From positions 19,862 to 83,861 of the forward strand of contig NZ_JABBDR010000010.1 of the NCBI RefSeq assembly GCF_018854495.1: a stretch of 64,000 nucleotides of DNA, written 5' to 3'. The notes beneath the pieces are model-generated. The model had not been told where the DNA came from. It saw nothing but the letters and a program-made list of their open reading frames with translations, and did not search any database. Shown in pieces: positions 21,140-28,688 of this stretch. This DNA comes from Acidithiobacillus ferruginosus (GTDB lineage: Bacteria > Pseudomonadota > Gammaproteobacteria > Acidithiobacillales > Acidithiobacillaceae). Each line of letters begins with the position of its first letter. Position 1 is the first letter of the stretch. The translations under genes were made by a program, and so were the position numbers.

Positions 21140-22585
21140 TTAAAATGATATCCAGGTCAGCAGCTCAAGCGTATTGTATGCCGAAGCGCCGAAACTCGTG
21201 GCCGTACTGTTCGTCAGCCCGCGAAATTGGTTAAACATGGTATACCGCAACGAGAATCTGGTGTTCCACCAGGGCAAATAAGACGCCTCGATCCATTCTC
21301 CATTGGTATCCGGAGATCCGTTCGCGGAATAGCTCGTTCCCCAGAGATTAGGGTTGGCAGAACCCCAGGTATCCAGATATCCACCAGATACACCGTAATG
21401 ATCATGGTACCAGTAGGAACCATTTATATTGAGGGAATTGAGACTTCCAGTTGCCGTACTTGAAAGATTACTGGTTGGACCAAAGGCGCCAAAGCCCTGA
21501 TCCTCGTGTATCCAGTCCGCGTGCAACGTGACATTGCTGTTGTCCGCCGTATCCAGCCATTGCAATTGGCTATCCAGATCATAATCATCGAAGCTGTCTA
21601 CAGGGCCGCCTTTCGTGTTGGGACTATCATACAGGCGACTCCACATCCCATAGGTACCGACTTCCCAGTTCCAGTTACCCCAGTCGCGCTGATAGGCCAG
21701 GCGAACATAGGGGGCGACACCCTGCAATCTGCCGTCATTAGCATATCCGAATGCCCCCCCGGAGTTCGACTGTACGCCAATACCGTCCGCGTTGGTGTAT
21801 CCGTCAGCCTCGAAGTAGAGCCAGTTGGCCTTATCCTGCCCAAAAATATAGGCTTCGTAAGTGCCGATACCTGCAAGAGGATAACCGGCGCCATGCGCCC
21901 CTTCGATGAAGGTGGTGGGTATCTGTCGGATGGCACTGTATTTGGAACTCGAGAACGGCGCGTACCAGTCCGGTACCGTGTTGTAGATATCCGGCTCGGT
22001 CGGCGTATTATTCACTTCGACACCGGTGATCAGCAGTTGGTTGGGACCCAGGTTCCATGGATGCGCCCAACGGATGTCGCTGTCGTCCATACCGAAACCG
22101 CCTCGGCCGCTGTATGTCAGATGCAGGAATGCACCGATATGGGGGGTGATTTCCCCCGCATAGAACAAACTCACCTGTTGCGGAAATTGAATGTCATTCT
22201 GGTTACCCGGCGGGTTGGATACTCCCGCCCCATTAAAGGCCGCCTGGCCTCCGGCTACGTTGGCATAGCTCGCCTGAAAAAAAATCGAAAACTGTGATAC
22301 GCGCATCAGCAGAAGTGCGGTGCTTTTTCCAAACTTTGCTTCCAGCTTCTGCTGCCGCTGAACATTATTACTGGTATATCCCAGCAGCTTGAACATACGA
22401 CCCATGGGCGTGAGCTGAGGATATGATGTATGGCACGTTGCGCACGACCAGCCGGTCTGACGAGCGAATGTCGGCAATGCCCACGCATTGCCCGAACATG
22501 CGGCCGCCCCAATCATAAATGTAGCGCATGTAGCCCAACGAATTTTGTGCTTCCACTGCGTGCTGCTCCGCGACTCAATTTTCAT
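21140..22585 (-). CDS. Cyc2-like fused monoheme cytochrome / outer-membrane porin
   Basis: The 481-residue protein has a signal peptide (cleavage likely after AWA, residue 36), one heme-binding site CATCH at residues 48-52 within FARQTGWSCATCHTSYPQLTPMGRMFK, and then about 400 residues of alternating, aromatic-rich, Gly/Asn-rich strands typical of a beta-barrel, ending in Phe (LELLTWISF), the usual outer-membrane signature. This architecture is that of Cyc2, the outer-membrane cytochrome-porin that takes electrons from Fe(II). ATG at 22585 follows AGGAGA. The diheme c4 gene follows at once. Whether the donor is iron or another extracellular reductant cannot be told from sequence. Confidence 0.85.
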   Translation of the reverse strand: MKIESRSSTQWKHKIRWATCATFMIGAAACSGNAWALPTFARQTGWSCATCHTSYPQLTPMGRMFKLLGYTSNNVQRQQKLEAKFGKSTALLLMRVSQFSIFFQASYANVAGGQAAFNGAGVSNPPGNQNDIQFPQQVSLFYAGEITPHIGAFLHLTYSGRGGFGMDDSDIRWAHPWNLGPNQLLITGVEVNNTPTEPDIYNTVPDWYAPFSSSKYSAIRQIPTTFIEGAHGAGYPLAGIGTYEAYIFGQDKANWLYFEADGYTNADGIGVQSNSGGAFGYANDGRLQGVAPYVRLAYQRDWGNWNWEVGTYGMWSRLYDSPNTKGGPVDSFDDYDLDSQLQWLDTADNSNVTLHADWIHEDQGFGAFGPTSNLSSTATGSLNSLNINGSYWYHDHYGVSGGYLDTWGSANPNLWGTSYSANGSPDTNGEWIEASYLPWWNTRFSLRYTMFNQFRGLTNSTATSFGASAYNTLELLTWISF

Positions 22586-22705
22586 ATTTGATCTCCTTTT
22601 TTTGATGTTTCTTCCTTTCCTGGGCTGAAAACCCACACCTGCCTTTGTTGCCACTTCGTTAACAATTCGCGCCGAAAGACAAATCCCCGATTACCTTGTT
22701 AGCAT

Positions 22706-22720
22706 TCACCAACATGGTGA
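22706..22720. promoter_or_regulatory. Inverted repeat TCACCA-3-TGGTGA before the Cyc2-like gene
   Basis: Six-base perfect arms at 22706-22711 and 22715-22720 are separated by three bases and lie 121 bases upstream of the start codon. This looks like a dimeric regulator site or a small leader hairpin. No regulator can be named. Confidence 0.35.
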
Positions 22721-22886
22721 TTCACTGATACAGATTCACAAAAGAACCCCGGCCATCGCGCAGATCGCCTTTGACCGGAATACGCAGCCCTGCGACCACC
22801 GCACAGGCACTCCGCCTGATTGGGACCAGGAGCGTATGGGAAACCCATCTCCACCACTCGATGCCGAACAGATGCACGTAACAAAT

Positions 22887-22896
22887 ATGTTAACAT
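22887..22896. promoter_or_regulatory. Palindrome ATGTTAACAT near the predicted start of transcription
   Basis: A perfect 10-base palindrome lies about 25 bases downstream of the predicted -10 element, where an operator would act. Function is inferred from position only. Confidence 0.3.
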
Positions 22897-22920
22897 GCGT
22901 TTATAGTTTTGTACGATACA

Positions 22921-22949
22921 GGTTTAATTCTTTTTCAGCTGAATGTCAA
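22921..22949 (-). promoter_or_regulatory. Candidate promoter for the Cyc2-like/c4 operon
   Basis: On the minus strand a perfect TTGACA (22949-22944) is followed after 17 bases by TAAACC (22926-22921), a weak -10. It would give a leader of about 330 nt. A weak -10 beside a consensus -35 may indicate activator control; this is a prediction. Confidence 0.4.
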
Positions 22950-23182
22950 CCAATCGACGGGGCATATCCGCGACAGATTCGCCATGTTATTAAATAAGAT
23001 AATAATCAATCAGATAAATGATCAATAAATTATTCTATGTGCGCATTATTGGATATTGGGGATCGTGCTTGGGCGTCCACTTGGAAAACCGTTAAGTACG
23101 GTACATCGATGATGGTGTCATGCACCAACCATGATGAGGACTGGAGGGAGAACTGCACGGTTCCGGTTGCGTATCTGGATGA

Positions 23183-24397
23183 TCATCCGGAGCTGGTACG
23201 ATGAGGGGCGGATGATTTACCCGCGGGGTTCGAAGCAGACTCGCCGCCCGCGACGGCAACAGCGTAAAACGCCTGCAGACGTTCAGCCATGGCCGGTTCG
23301 GCCCATTGGGTGGCCAGTTGTCTGGCTTCCTGCGCCATCCGCGCGCGCAGCGTGTCATTGGATAAAATGCCGGCACAGACTTCGGCGAAACCGGACGCTT
23401 GGGCCGGTGCGGGCCTTGTGCCGCGGCCACTGGTCACAAAGTCCGCCGCACCCATGGCCGCAACGGCGACGAGAGGTAGTCCCGCCGCCAGGGCTTCAAG
23501 CAAGACCATGCCCTGCGTCTCGGTTTCCGAGGCGAACACCAGAAGATCGGCGGCGGCATAGGCATCCCGCAAGGCCGTATCATGGTCCAGATAGCCGAGA
23601 AAGCGAACCTGCTCCGTCAGATCCTTTTCGACGACCTGCTGTTCCAGGGGTTCCCTGAAAGGGCCGTCGCCGGCGAGAAGCAAGAGGATATCCGGAAAAA
23701 TCGCGCGCAGGTACCCGACCACTTCCAACAGCAGGGCGATGTTCTTTTCGGGAGCGATCCGCCCGGCATAAAGCAGCACCAACCGGTCTGCCGCGATGCC
23801 GTGGCGATCGCGAAAAGCGGACCGATCCCCCGTTGTCTGCGCAGTCAGATCAATACCGGTGGGGATGACCCGGATCGGGGCACTGACGCCGTAGCCCCAG
23901 AGCACCGTCGCCATGGCCATGGAGGGCACGATCACACCGCCCACCGCCTGGCACTGCTGACGTGAGGGGATCCGCGCCAGGGCCATGCGCAGGATTTTGG
24001 GTATGCCCGCATAATAGTGACCGATGTAGGCCTCAAAATAGGTGTGGTAGGAACTCAGGACCGGTATCTCCAGCCTACGGGCGAGATGGGTGCCCATATA
24101 ATGGGCGGCAAAGGGGGTTTGGACATGCAACAGGTCATAGCGACGGGAAGCCAGCTCACGCGTCATGCGCAGAAGTGCCCAAGGCCTCATCAATCGCTCT
24201 TCGGGATAAAAACCGGTTTTCCAAGCCGGCACGCGCATGATGCCGGAATCATCACTTGGCACGGAAGACCCATAATCGGGGACCAGCAGATCCACCGTGT
24301 GTCCAAGTCCCTGCAGCCCCCTACGAAAGCTGCGAATCGAGGTGGCGACACCGCTGATGCGGGGGAAATAGGTATCGGAGAGCATCAGTATGCGCAT
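23183..24397 (-). CDS. GT4-family glycosyltransferase (diacylglycerol glycosyltransferase-like)
   Basis: The 404-residue protein has a GT-B fold: N-terminal MRILMLSDTYFPRISGVATS, LLHVQTPFAAHYMG, SYHTYFEAYIGHYY, the UDP-sugar region VLLYAGRIAPEKNIALLLEV and a C-terminal ETETQGMVLLEALAAGLPLV with the E-x7-E motif. The SYHTYFEAY block resembles lipid glucosyltransferases acting on diacylglycerol. The ATG at 24397 has AAGGAT at proper spacing. It starts 33 bases after the next glycosyltransferase ends, so both form one unit. The sugar and acceptor are unknown; lipid glycosylation is inference. Confidence 0.88.
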   Translation of the reverse strand: MRILMLSDTYFPRISGVATSIRSFRRGLQGLGHTVDLLVPDYGSSVPSDDSGIMRVPAWKTGFYPEERLMRPWALLRMTRELASRRYDLLHVQTPFAAHYMGTHLARRLEIPVLSSYHTYFEAYIGHYYAGIPKILRMALARIPSRQQCQAVGGVIVPSMAMATVLWGYGVSAPIRVIPTGIDLTAQTTGDRSAFRDRHGIAADRLVLLYAGRIAPEKNIALLLEVVGYLRAIFPDILLLLAGDGPFREPLEQQVVEKDLTEQVRFLGYLDHDTALRDAYAAADLLVFASETETQGMVLLEALAAGLPLVAVAAMGAADFVTSGRGTRPAPAQASGFAEVCAGILSNDTLRARMAQEARQLATQWAEPAMAERLQAFYAVAVAGGESASNPAGKSSAPHRTSSG

Positions 24398-24430
24398 CGG
24401 GGTATCCTTGCGAAAGTGATTCAAGTGTCA

Positions 24431-25567
24431 TCACGGCGGAGCAGGTTTGGATCCTAGTTGTTCGCGATAGGCGGCTTCGAGCACGTCGAAACTGTGCATC
24501 CAGCTCTGGGATTCGGCCCGCAGGCGACCGGCCGCACCGAACTTTTGGCGGAGACCGGAATCCTTGCTGAGGAGTTGTAACATGGGGGCCCAGTCACTGC
24601 CCGGAGGCAGGAGCAATCCATGAACCGCATCACTCACCTGTTCGTTCACCCCAGGGCAATCATAAGCGAGGATCGGCAGGCCGCTGGCTTCGGCTTCGAG
24701 CACCACATTCCCGAAGGTTTCACTGCAGGAGGGGAAGCAGAACAGATCGGCGCTGGCATACCAGCGCGCCAGATCCATGCCCTGCTGCATGCCGACACAG
24801 AGAATGCCTTCCTGGGAGAGGCGGCTGAACCCTGGGCGCAAGGGACCGTCGCCCACCAGCACGAGTACCGCTGTGAGACCGTTCCTGCGCAGCGTGCGAA
24901 AGGCGGTGATGAGCGGTGTGAGATTCTTTTCGGGGGCCAGTCGCCCCACATACAGCAAGAGTCGGCCCTCCGGCCCCAGGCCCAAGCTTTCCCGCAGCGT
25001 ATCGTCCCGCCATTGGGGATGAAAACGTACGGTATCCACGCCTCTACCCCAACGGCGTAATTGCTGAAATCCTTGCATCCGCAGACGATCCAAGGTGCCC
25101 TGGCTGGGAACCAGCGTGAGTTTGCCCGCATTATGAAAGGCGCGCAGATAAATTCTCGCCCCGTGGCCCAGCAGGGATAACCCGTAATGTGCGGCATACT
25201 GATCAAAATTGGTATGAAAGCTGGTCACCACGGGAATGTGCAGACGCCGTGCAGCGATGAGGGCGGCGAGTCCCAAAGGACCTTCCGTAGCGATATGGAC
25301 GATCTCGCTGCCCCAATCCCGCAACCAGCGCTGCAGGGTGATAGGGGTGGCATACCCGAGGCGCACCTGGCGGTAAAAAAAGAGGGGCAGTGCGGGCATG
25401 AGGCCCGGATTCGGGGATTCCCCCGCCTGTCGTGGACGGATGAGGGTGACCTCGTGACCTCGGGCCTGCAAGGCCTCGACGGCGCGCCCCAGGGTGATGG
25501 CCACCCCATTGATCTCGGGCGGGTAGGTCTCCGTAACCAGGGTGACCCGCATCGCGGTTTTCGTCAT
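24431..25567 (-). CDS. GT4-family glycosyltransferase (MgtA/PimB-like)
   Basis: The 378-residue GT-B protein begins MRVTLVTETYPPEINGVAITLG after a few residues and has VVTSFHTNFDQYAAHYG, GVDTVRFHP, LLLYVGRLAPEKNLTPLITA and the E-x7-E motif in CSETFGNVVLEAEASGLPIL. These are typical of mannosyl- or glucosyltransferases acting on lipids at the inner face of the membrane. It precedes the related gene at 23183 on the same strand; the two share fold but are clearly different paralogues, suggesting two successive sugar additions. The acceptor is not known. Confidence 0.88.
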   Translation of the reverse strand: MTKTAMRVTLVTETYPPEINGVAITLGRAVEALQARGHEVTLIRPRQAGESPNPGLMPALPLFFYRQVRLGYATPITLQRWLRDWGSEIVHIATEGPLGLAALIAARRLHIPVVTSFHTNFDQYAAHYGLSLLGHGARIYLRAFHNAGKLTLVPSQGTLDRLRMQGFQQLRRWGRGVDTVRFHPQWRDDTLRESLGLGPEGRLLLYVGRLAPEKNLTPLITAFRTLRRNGLTAVLVLVGDGPLRPGFSRLSQEGILCVGMQQGMDLARWYASADLFCFPSCSETFGNVVLEAEASGLPILAYDCPGVNEQVSDAVHGLLLPPGSDWAPMLQLLSKDSGLRQKFGAAGRLRAESQSWMHSFDVLEAAYREQLGSKPAPP

Positions 25568-25763
25568 GCGCCACTAGTCTCGGGCGAGAACCGGACAGCC
25601 GCCATCCGCGTACCCACCAGCATCTCCAGCAGAGCTGCTCCCGCCATTCCATGCGATACGGCCATATTCAGTACCTGCCCATACCCCAGCGCAAGGTGTG
25701 CCCCCCAAGCCACTCTGAGAAAGGTTTCTTGCCCAAGGACGGGCGCTGTTGAGCGTTACCACC

Positions 25764-26009
25764 CTACTGCTCTGCGACAAGCCCTTCCCGGTCTATGTCC
25801 TGTTCGGCGGCGAACCAGCAGGCTTCCGCCTGGTCGATCGGAAATCCCTTCTGTTCCGCCAAAAAATAGGCGGCCTCGGCGATCCGGTGGTGCCGTAGCT
25901 CAGGGTCACTCACCATCGGTGCGGCTACGGAAGCAGGCGTTTCGGGGAGCGGGACGGGACTGAACGGGACTTGTTCCTGGCTATCCGGTGTTTCGTGCAT
26001 GGAGGTCAT
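25764..26009 (-). CDS. Small DUF2934-type protein
   Basis: The 81-residue acidic protein has a Pro-rich N-terminal half and a C-terminal segment RHHRIAEAAYFLAEQKGFPI followed by an Ala/Trp/Glu-rich helix (CWFAAEQDI) that looks like the DUF2934 family. No function is established for this family. GGAGAATGCC before the ATG at 26009 is a good ribosome site; an upstream in-frame start adds 15 unlikely residues. It is transcribed toward the two glycosyltransferases, 196 bases away, and divergently from the metallophosphoesterase. Confidence 0.7.
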   Translation of the reverse strand: MTSMHETPDSQEQVPFSPVPLPETPASVAAPMVSDPELRHHRIAEAAYFLAEQKGFPIDQAEACWFAAEQDIDREGLVAEQ

Positions 26010-26199
26010 GGCATTCTCCTGAATATCCGCAGATGGGCGATACCAAAGTGTCATCGTGAATCATACAGATCGAATGTGACAGTTTCGTGAACGTCTGCGG
26101 AATACCTGACCTGCGCATAGGCGTGAGCCATTCAGAAAGGCTGGGAGGGTTCCCGCTGGTCTGATCTTGACCTAGTGCATCTCTTCCCAGGTTTGCGGC

Positions 26200-26205
26200 T
26201 ATACT
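26200..26205 (+). promoter_or_regulatory. Candidate -10 for the metallophosphoesterase gene
   Basis: TATACT lies 46 bases before the start codon at 26251. No good -35 is visible at 17 bases upstream, so this promoter is weak or needs an activator. Confidence 0.3.
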
Positions 26206-26250
26206 ACCGGGGCAAAAAATCCTCAACCTCGACCTGACCATGGGGGTCCC

Positions 26251-27072
26251 ATGCCGCCGCACACTGCGCCGAAGAATGCCGAGGAGCCGCTCGGTGTCTC
26301 CTGCCGCACCATTTTTATTTCCGATGTTCATTTGGGCACTCGAGGCTGCCAGGCGGAGGCTTTGCTCTCCTTTCTGCGTCATTATCACTGCGAATACCTG
26401 TATCTGGTGGGAGACATCCTCGACCTCTGGCAACTCAAGCGCCGCTGGTACTGGCCGACCGCGCACAATACGGTGGTACAAAAGATCCTTCGTCTCGCCC
26501 GGCATGGGGTGCAGGTACGCTATGTACGAGGCAACCATGACCCGGTGTTTGAAATGCTTTCCGATCTCGTCCCTGTAGAGGGGGAGCGTATCCTGCTGGG
26601 AGATATCCAGATCGTGGACAGCTGCGTTCACGAGACCGCCGACGGCCGCCGCCTATGGGTGATCCATGGGGATCAATTCGATGTGACGATGCGGTATGCC
26701 CCCTGGCTTACCCGGCTCGGGGATCACGGCTATACGCTGCTCCTTTTCATCAATCGCCGATATCAGTGGGCAGTACGTCGCATCGGTCTGCATAGCCGCT
26801 GGTCCCTGAGCGCGACCATCAAACGCCGCGTCAAACAGGCGGTGCAGTTCATTGGCGACTATGAACAGGTCCTGGCGCAGGCATGCCGCCGGGAGGGCTA
26901 CGAGGGGGTCATCTGCGGCCATATCCATCATGCGGAGATCAAGGAAATCGAAGGCATCCTGTATCACAACGACGGCGACTGGGTGGAGAGTTGCACGGCG
27001 CTCGTGGAACACGCAACGGGGCGCCTGGAACTGGTGCACTGGGATGGGGAATCCCAGGTCTCCCCGCATTGA
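26251..27072 (+). CDS. LpxH/PlcP-like metallophosphoesterase
   Basis: The 273-residue calcineurin-type phosphoesterase has all metal motifs: SDVHLG (about residue 25), GDILDLW, RGNHDPVFE, VIHGDQFD and CGHIHHAEI. The N-terminal run SDVHLGTRGCQAEALLSFL and YLVGDILDLWQLKRRWYWP are typical of the COG2908 branch annotated as UDP-2,3-diacylglucosamine diphosphatase, which also includes the phospholipase PlcP of rhizobia and marine bacteria. E. coli-type LpxH has a different N-terminus. Neighbouring lipid-type glycosyltransferases favour a PlcP-like role in replacing phospholipids, but an LpxH role in lipid A synthesis cannot be excluded. Confidence 0.88.
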   Translation: MPPHTAPKNAEEPLGVSCRTIFISDVHLGTRGCQAEALLSFLRHYHCEYLYLVGDILDLWQLKRRWYWPTAHNTVVQKILRLARHGVQVRYVRGNHDPVFEMLSDLVPVEGERILLGDIQIVDSCVHETADGRRLWVIHGDQFDVTMRYAPWLTRLGDHGYTLLLFINRRYQWAVRRIGLHSRWSLSATIKRRVKQAVQFIGDYEQVLAQACRREGYEGVICGHIHHAEIKEIEGILYHNDGDWVESCTALVEHATGRLELVHWDGESQVSPH

Positions 27073-27084
27073 GGTACCCTGCCA

Positions 27085-27100
27085 CCCCGTGACGACGGGG
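27085..27100 (+). terminator. Short hairpin after the metallophosphoesterase gene
   Basis: CCCCGT and ACGGGG form a perfect six-pair stem with a four-base loop, followed by GCATTCCTTTT. The T-run is poor, so this is a weak candidate terminator. Confidence 0.4.
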
Positions 27101-27143
27101 GCATTCCTTTTGCTGCCGGTCGATATCTTGCGCGGTGAATAAC

Positions 27144-27172
27144 TTGCCCATGCGGAGAATGCGCCTCATAAT
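27144..27172 (+). promoter_or_regulatory. Promoter of fic, leaderless configuration
   Basis: TTGCCC (27144-27149), a 17-base spacer and CATAAT (27167-27172) form a good sigma-70 promoter. The start codon is at 27179, only six bases past the -10, so transcription should begin at or next to the A of the ATG. Confidence 0.5.
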
Positions 27173-27178
27173 CACCGC

Positions 27179-28303
27179 ATGAATAGCGGCGATTACAGGT
27201 ACATCTGGCAGGCCAGTGACTGGCCGAACTGGCGCTTCGATCTGGCAGTGCTGGCCGGCCCAATGGCTGAGGTCAGTCGCGCCCAGGGGCTTTTGATGGG
27301 CCGTCTGGCCGACGTGGGCATGGCGCTGCGGGATCAGGCCAGCTTGGCCGCGCTTACCGAGGATGTGGTCAAGACCAGCGAGATCGAGGGTGAGCAGCTC
27401 AATGTCGAATCGGTGCGTTCGTCCATCGCCCGCAGGCTGGGCGTAGACATCGGTGCCCTGGCTCCGGTCGATCGCCACGTCGAGGGCGTGGTCGATATGG
27501 TGCTCGATGCCACCGCCAACTGCCGTGCGCCGGTGTCGCGGGAGCGACTGTTCGGCTGGCATGCCGCGCTGTTTCCCACCGGCTACTCCGGCCTTGCCAA
27601 GATCAAGGTCCGCGGCTGGCGCGACGATGCCAGTGGCCCCATGCAAGTGGTGTCTGGACCCATTGGCCGACAGCGGGTGCATTTCGAGGCACCGCCCGCC
27701 GAGCGTCTGGAATCCGAAACCAGCCGATTCTTGGGCTGGCTGAATGGCGCATCGAACGACCCGTCGTTGCTCAAGGCCGGCCTCGGCCATTTGTGGTTCG
27801 TCACCTTGCACCCGTTCGACGATGGTAATGGCCGTATCGCCCGGGCCATCTGCGATCTGCTGCTGGCCCGCGCCGATGGCAGCCCGCGACGCTTCTACAG
27901 CTTGTCGGCGCAGATCCAGCGCGAACGCAGGGCGTACTACGACATCCTGGAACGGACCCAGAAGAGATCGATGGATGTCACCGAGTGGCTCGCCTGGTTC
28001 CTCGACACGCTCCATCGCGCCGTCGATCAGGCACGGCACACGCTCGACGCCGTGCTGACGAAGGCCCGCTTCTGGCAGCGCTGGGCGACCATGCCGTTGA
28101 ACGGGCGACAGGTGAAGTTGCTCAACCAGCTGATCGACGGCTTCGAGGGCAAGCTCACCAGCAGCAAGTGGGCGGCCATCGCCAAGTGCTCGCCGGACAC
28201 CGCCCTGCGCGACATCAACGATCTGCTTGCGCGGGGTGTGCTGCGGAAAACGGATGCGGGTGGGCGCAGCACCAGCTACGAACTGAACGATCTGCCGGAG
28301 TAG
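27179..28303 (+). CDS. Fic-domain protein with N-terminal DUF4172 and inhibitory motif
   Basis: Fic enzymes transfer AMP or another nucleotide part to target proteins. The 374-residue protein has an N-terminal DUF4172-type start (YIWQASDWPNWRFD), an internal inhibitory motif of the (S/T)xxxE(G/N) type at T66-G71 (TSEIEG), the complete catalytic motif HPFDDGNGRIAR at residues 211-222, and a C-terminal winged-helix-like part (KWAAIAKCSPDTALRDINDL). All key residues are intact. It has no obvious ribosome site. Lines sampled by eye are 62-70 percent G+C against about 58 next door, suggesting transfer. No antitoxin gene is adjacent, which fits self-inhibited class II Fic proteins. The target is unknown. 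Confidence 0.92.
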   Translation: MNSGDYRYIWQASDWPNWRFDLAVLAGPMAEVSRAQGLLMGRLADVGMALRDQASLAALTEDVVKTSEIEGEQLNVESVRSSIARRLGVDIGALAPVDRHVEGVVDMVLDATANCRAPVSRERLFGWHAALFPTGYSGLAKIKVRGWRDDASGPMQVVSGPIGRQRVHFEAPPAERLESETSRFLGWLNGASNDPSLLKAGLGHLWFVTLHPFDDGNGRIARAICDLLLARADGSPRRFYSLSAQIQRERRAYYDILERTQKRSMDVTEWLAWFLDTLHRAVDQARHTLDAVLTKARFWQRWATMPLNGRQVKLLNQLIDGFEGKLTSSKWAAIAKCSPDTALRDINDLLARGVLRKTDAGGRSTSYELNDLPE

Positions 28304-28639
28304 CAGCGTCCGGAGATGTTGTCGGCGATCTCATCATGTGGAAGCGGCCATCCTCCGGATGACTGGAACCAGTTCCTGGCCGAGGCACGCGCCGAGGGGC
28401 AGCGACTGACTACAGCGATTCGCTGCTGGCATTGCACCGTAAGGCCTGGCTTCTGCGGCAAACAGCGTTGTCATGGGGTCAGTTCCAGATGCAGGCCAAA
28501 AGGCTGTGGCTACATTTGGTCTGATGGACAGGGAAGATTCCGATGGTGTCCCTCTGGGAAGGAAAAGGGCGGCTAAGCCCGGCAAAAATGCTGGCGTAAT
28601 GTTAGCGAACTGGCGCCAAAACAGCCCAAAAAAACACCC
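28304..28639. other. 336-base stretch between fic and the tmRNA terminator with no recognisable gene
   Basis: Short frames of 60-110 codons exist on both strands (for example 28316-28576 on the plus strand), but none has a ribosome site or a recognisable protein, and the frames overlap each other. It may be the decayed end of the segment that brought in fic. No copy of the tmRNA 3' end that would mark an attachment site was seen. Confidence 0.5.
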
Positions 28640-28663
28640 AAAAAAAGCCAGCATGCGCTGGCT
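28640..28663 (-). terminator. Rho-independent terminator of ssrA
   Basis: On the minus strand AGCCAGC and GCTGGCT form a seven-pair stem with a four-base loop and are followed by TTTTTT. It begins 26 bases after the tmRNA 3' end. Confidence 0.85.
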
Positions 28664-28688
28664 CTTTCCTTACAACTCAACAGGTTAT

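Larger units (their letters stand above)
22586..23182. other. 597-base gene-free regulatory region upstream of the Cyc2-like gene
   Basis: This is the longest non-coding stretch in the window and is clearly more A+T-rich than its surroundings at 22970-23050. It holds a sigma-70-like promoter for the minus strand and two perfect palindromes, listed separately. A 65-codon frame at 22896-22699 has no ribosome site and no recognisable protein and is not called. The 3' part (23060-23182) holds nothing I can name. Confidence 0.6.

Noticed and set aside
22699-22896. 65-codon minus-strand frame with six Cys or His near the Cyc2-like gene
   Set aside because: There is no ribosome-binding site and no homologous-looking segment; it starts in a palindrome.
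25574-25780. 68-codon minus-strand frame before the first glycosyltransferase
   Set aside because: It overlaps the end of the DUF2934 gene, lacks a ribosome site and resembles non-coding sequence.
26040-26110. Possible Pho box between the DUF2934 and PlcP-like genes (GTGTCAT and CTGTCAC half-sites)
   Set aside because: The half-sites are not spaced by 11 bases in the same direction, so they do not form a proper PhoB site.
26939-28039. 366-codon open frame on the minus strand over fic
   Set aside because: It is antisense to the Fic gene, whose catalytic motif is intact, and starts within it.
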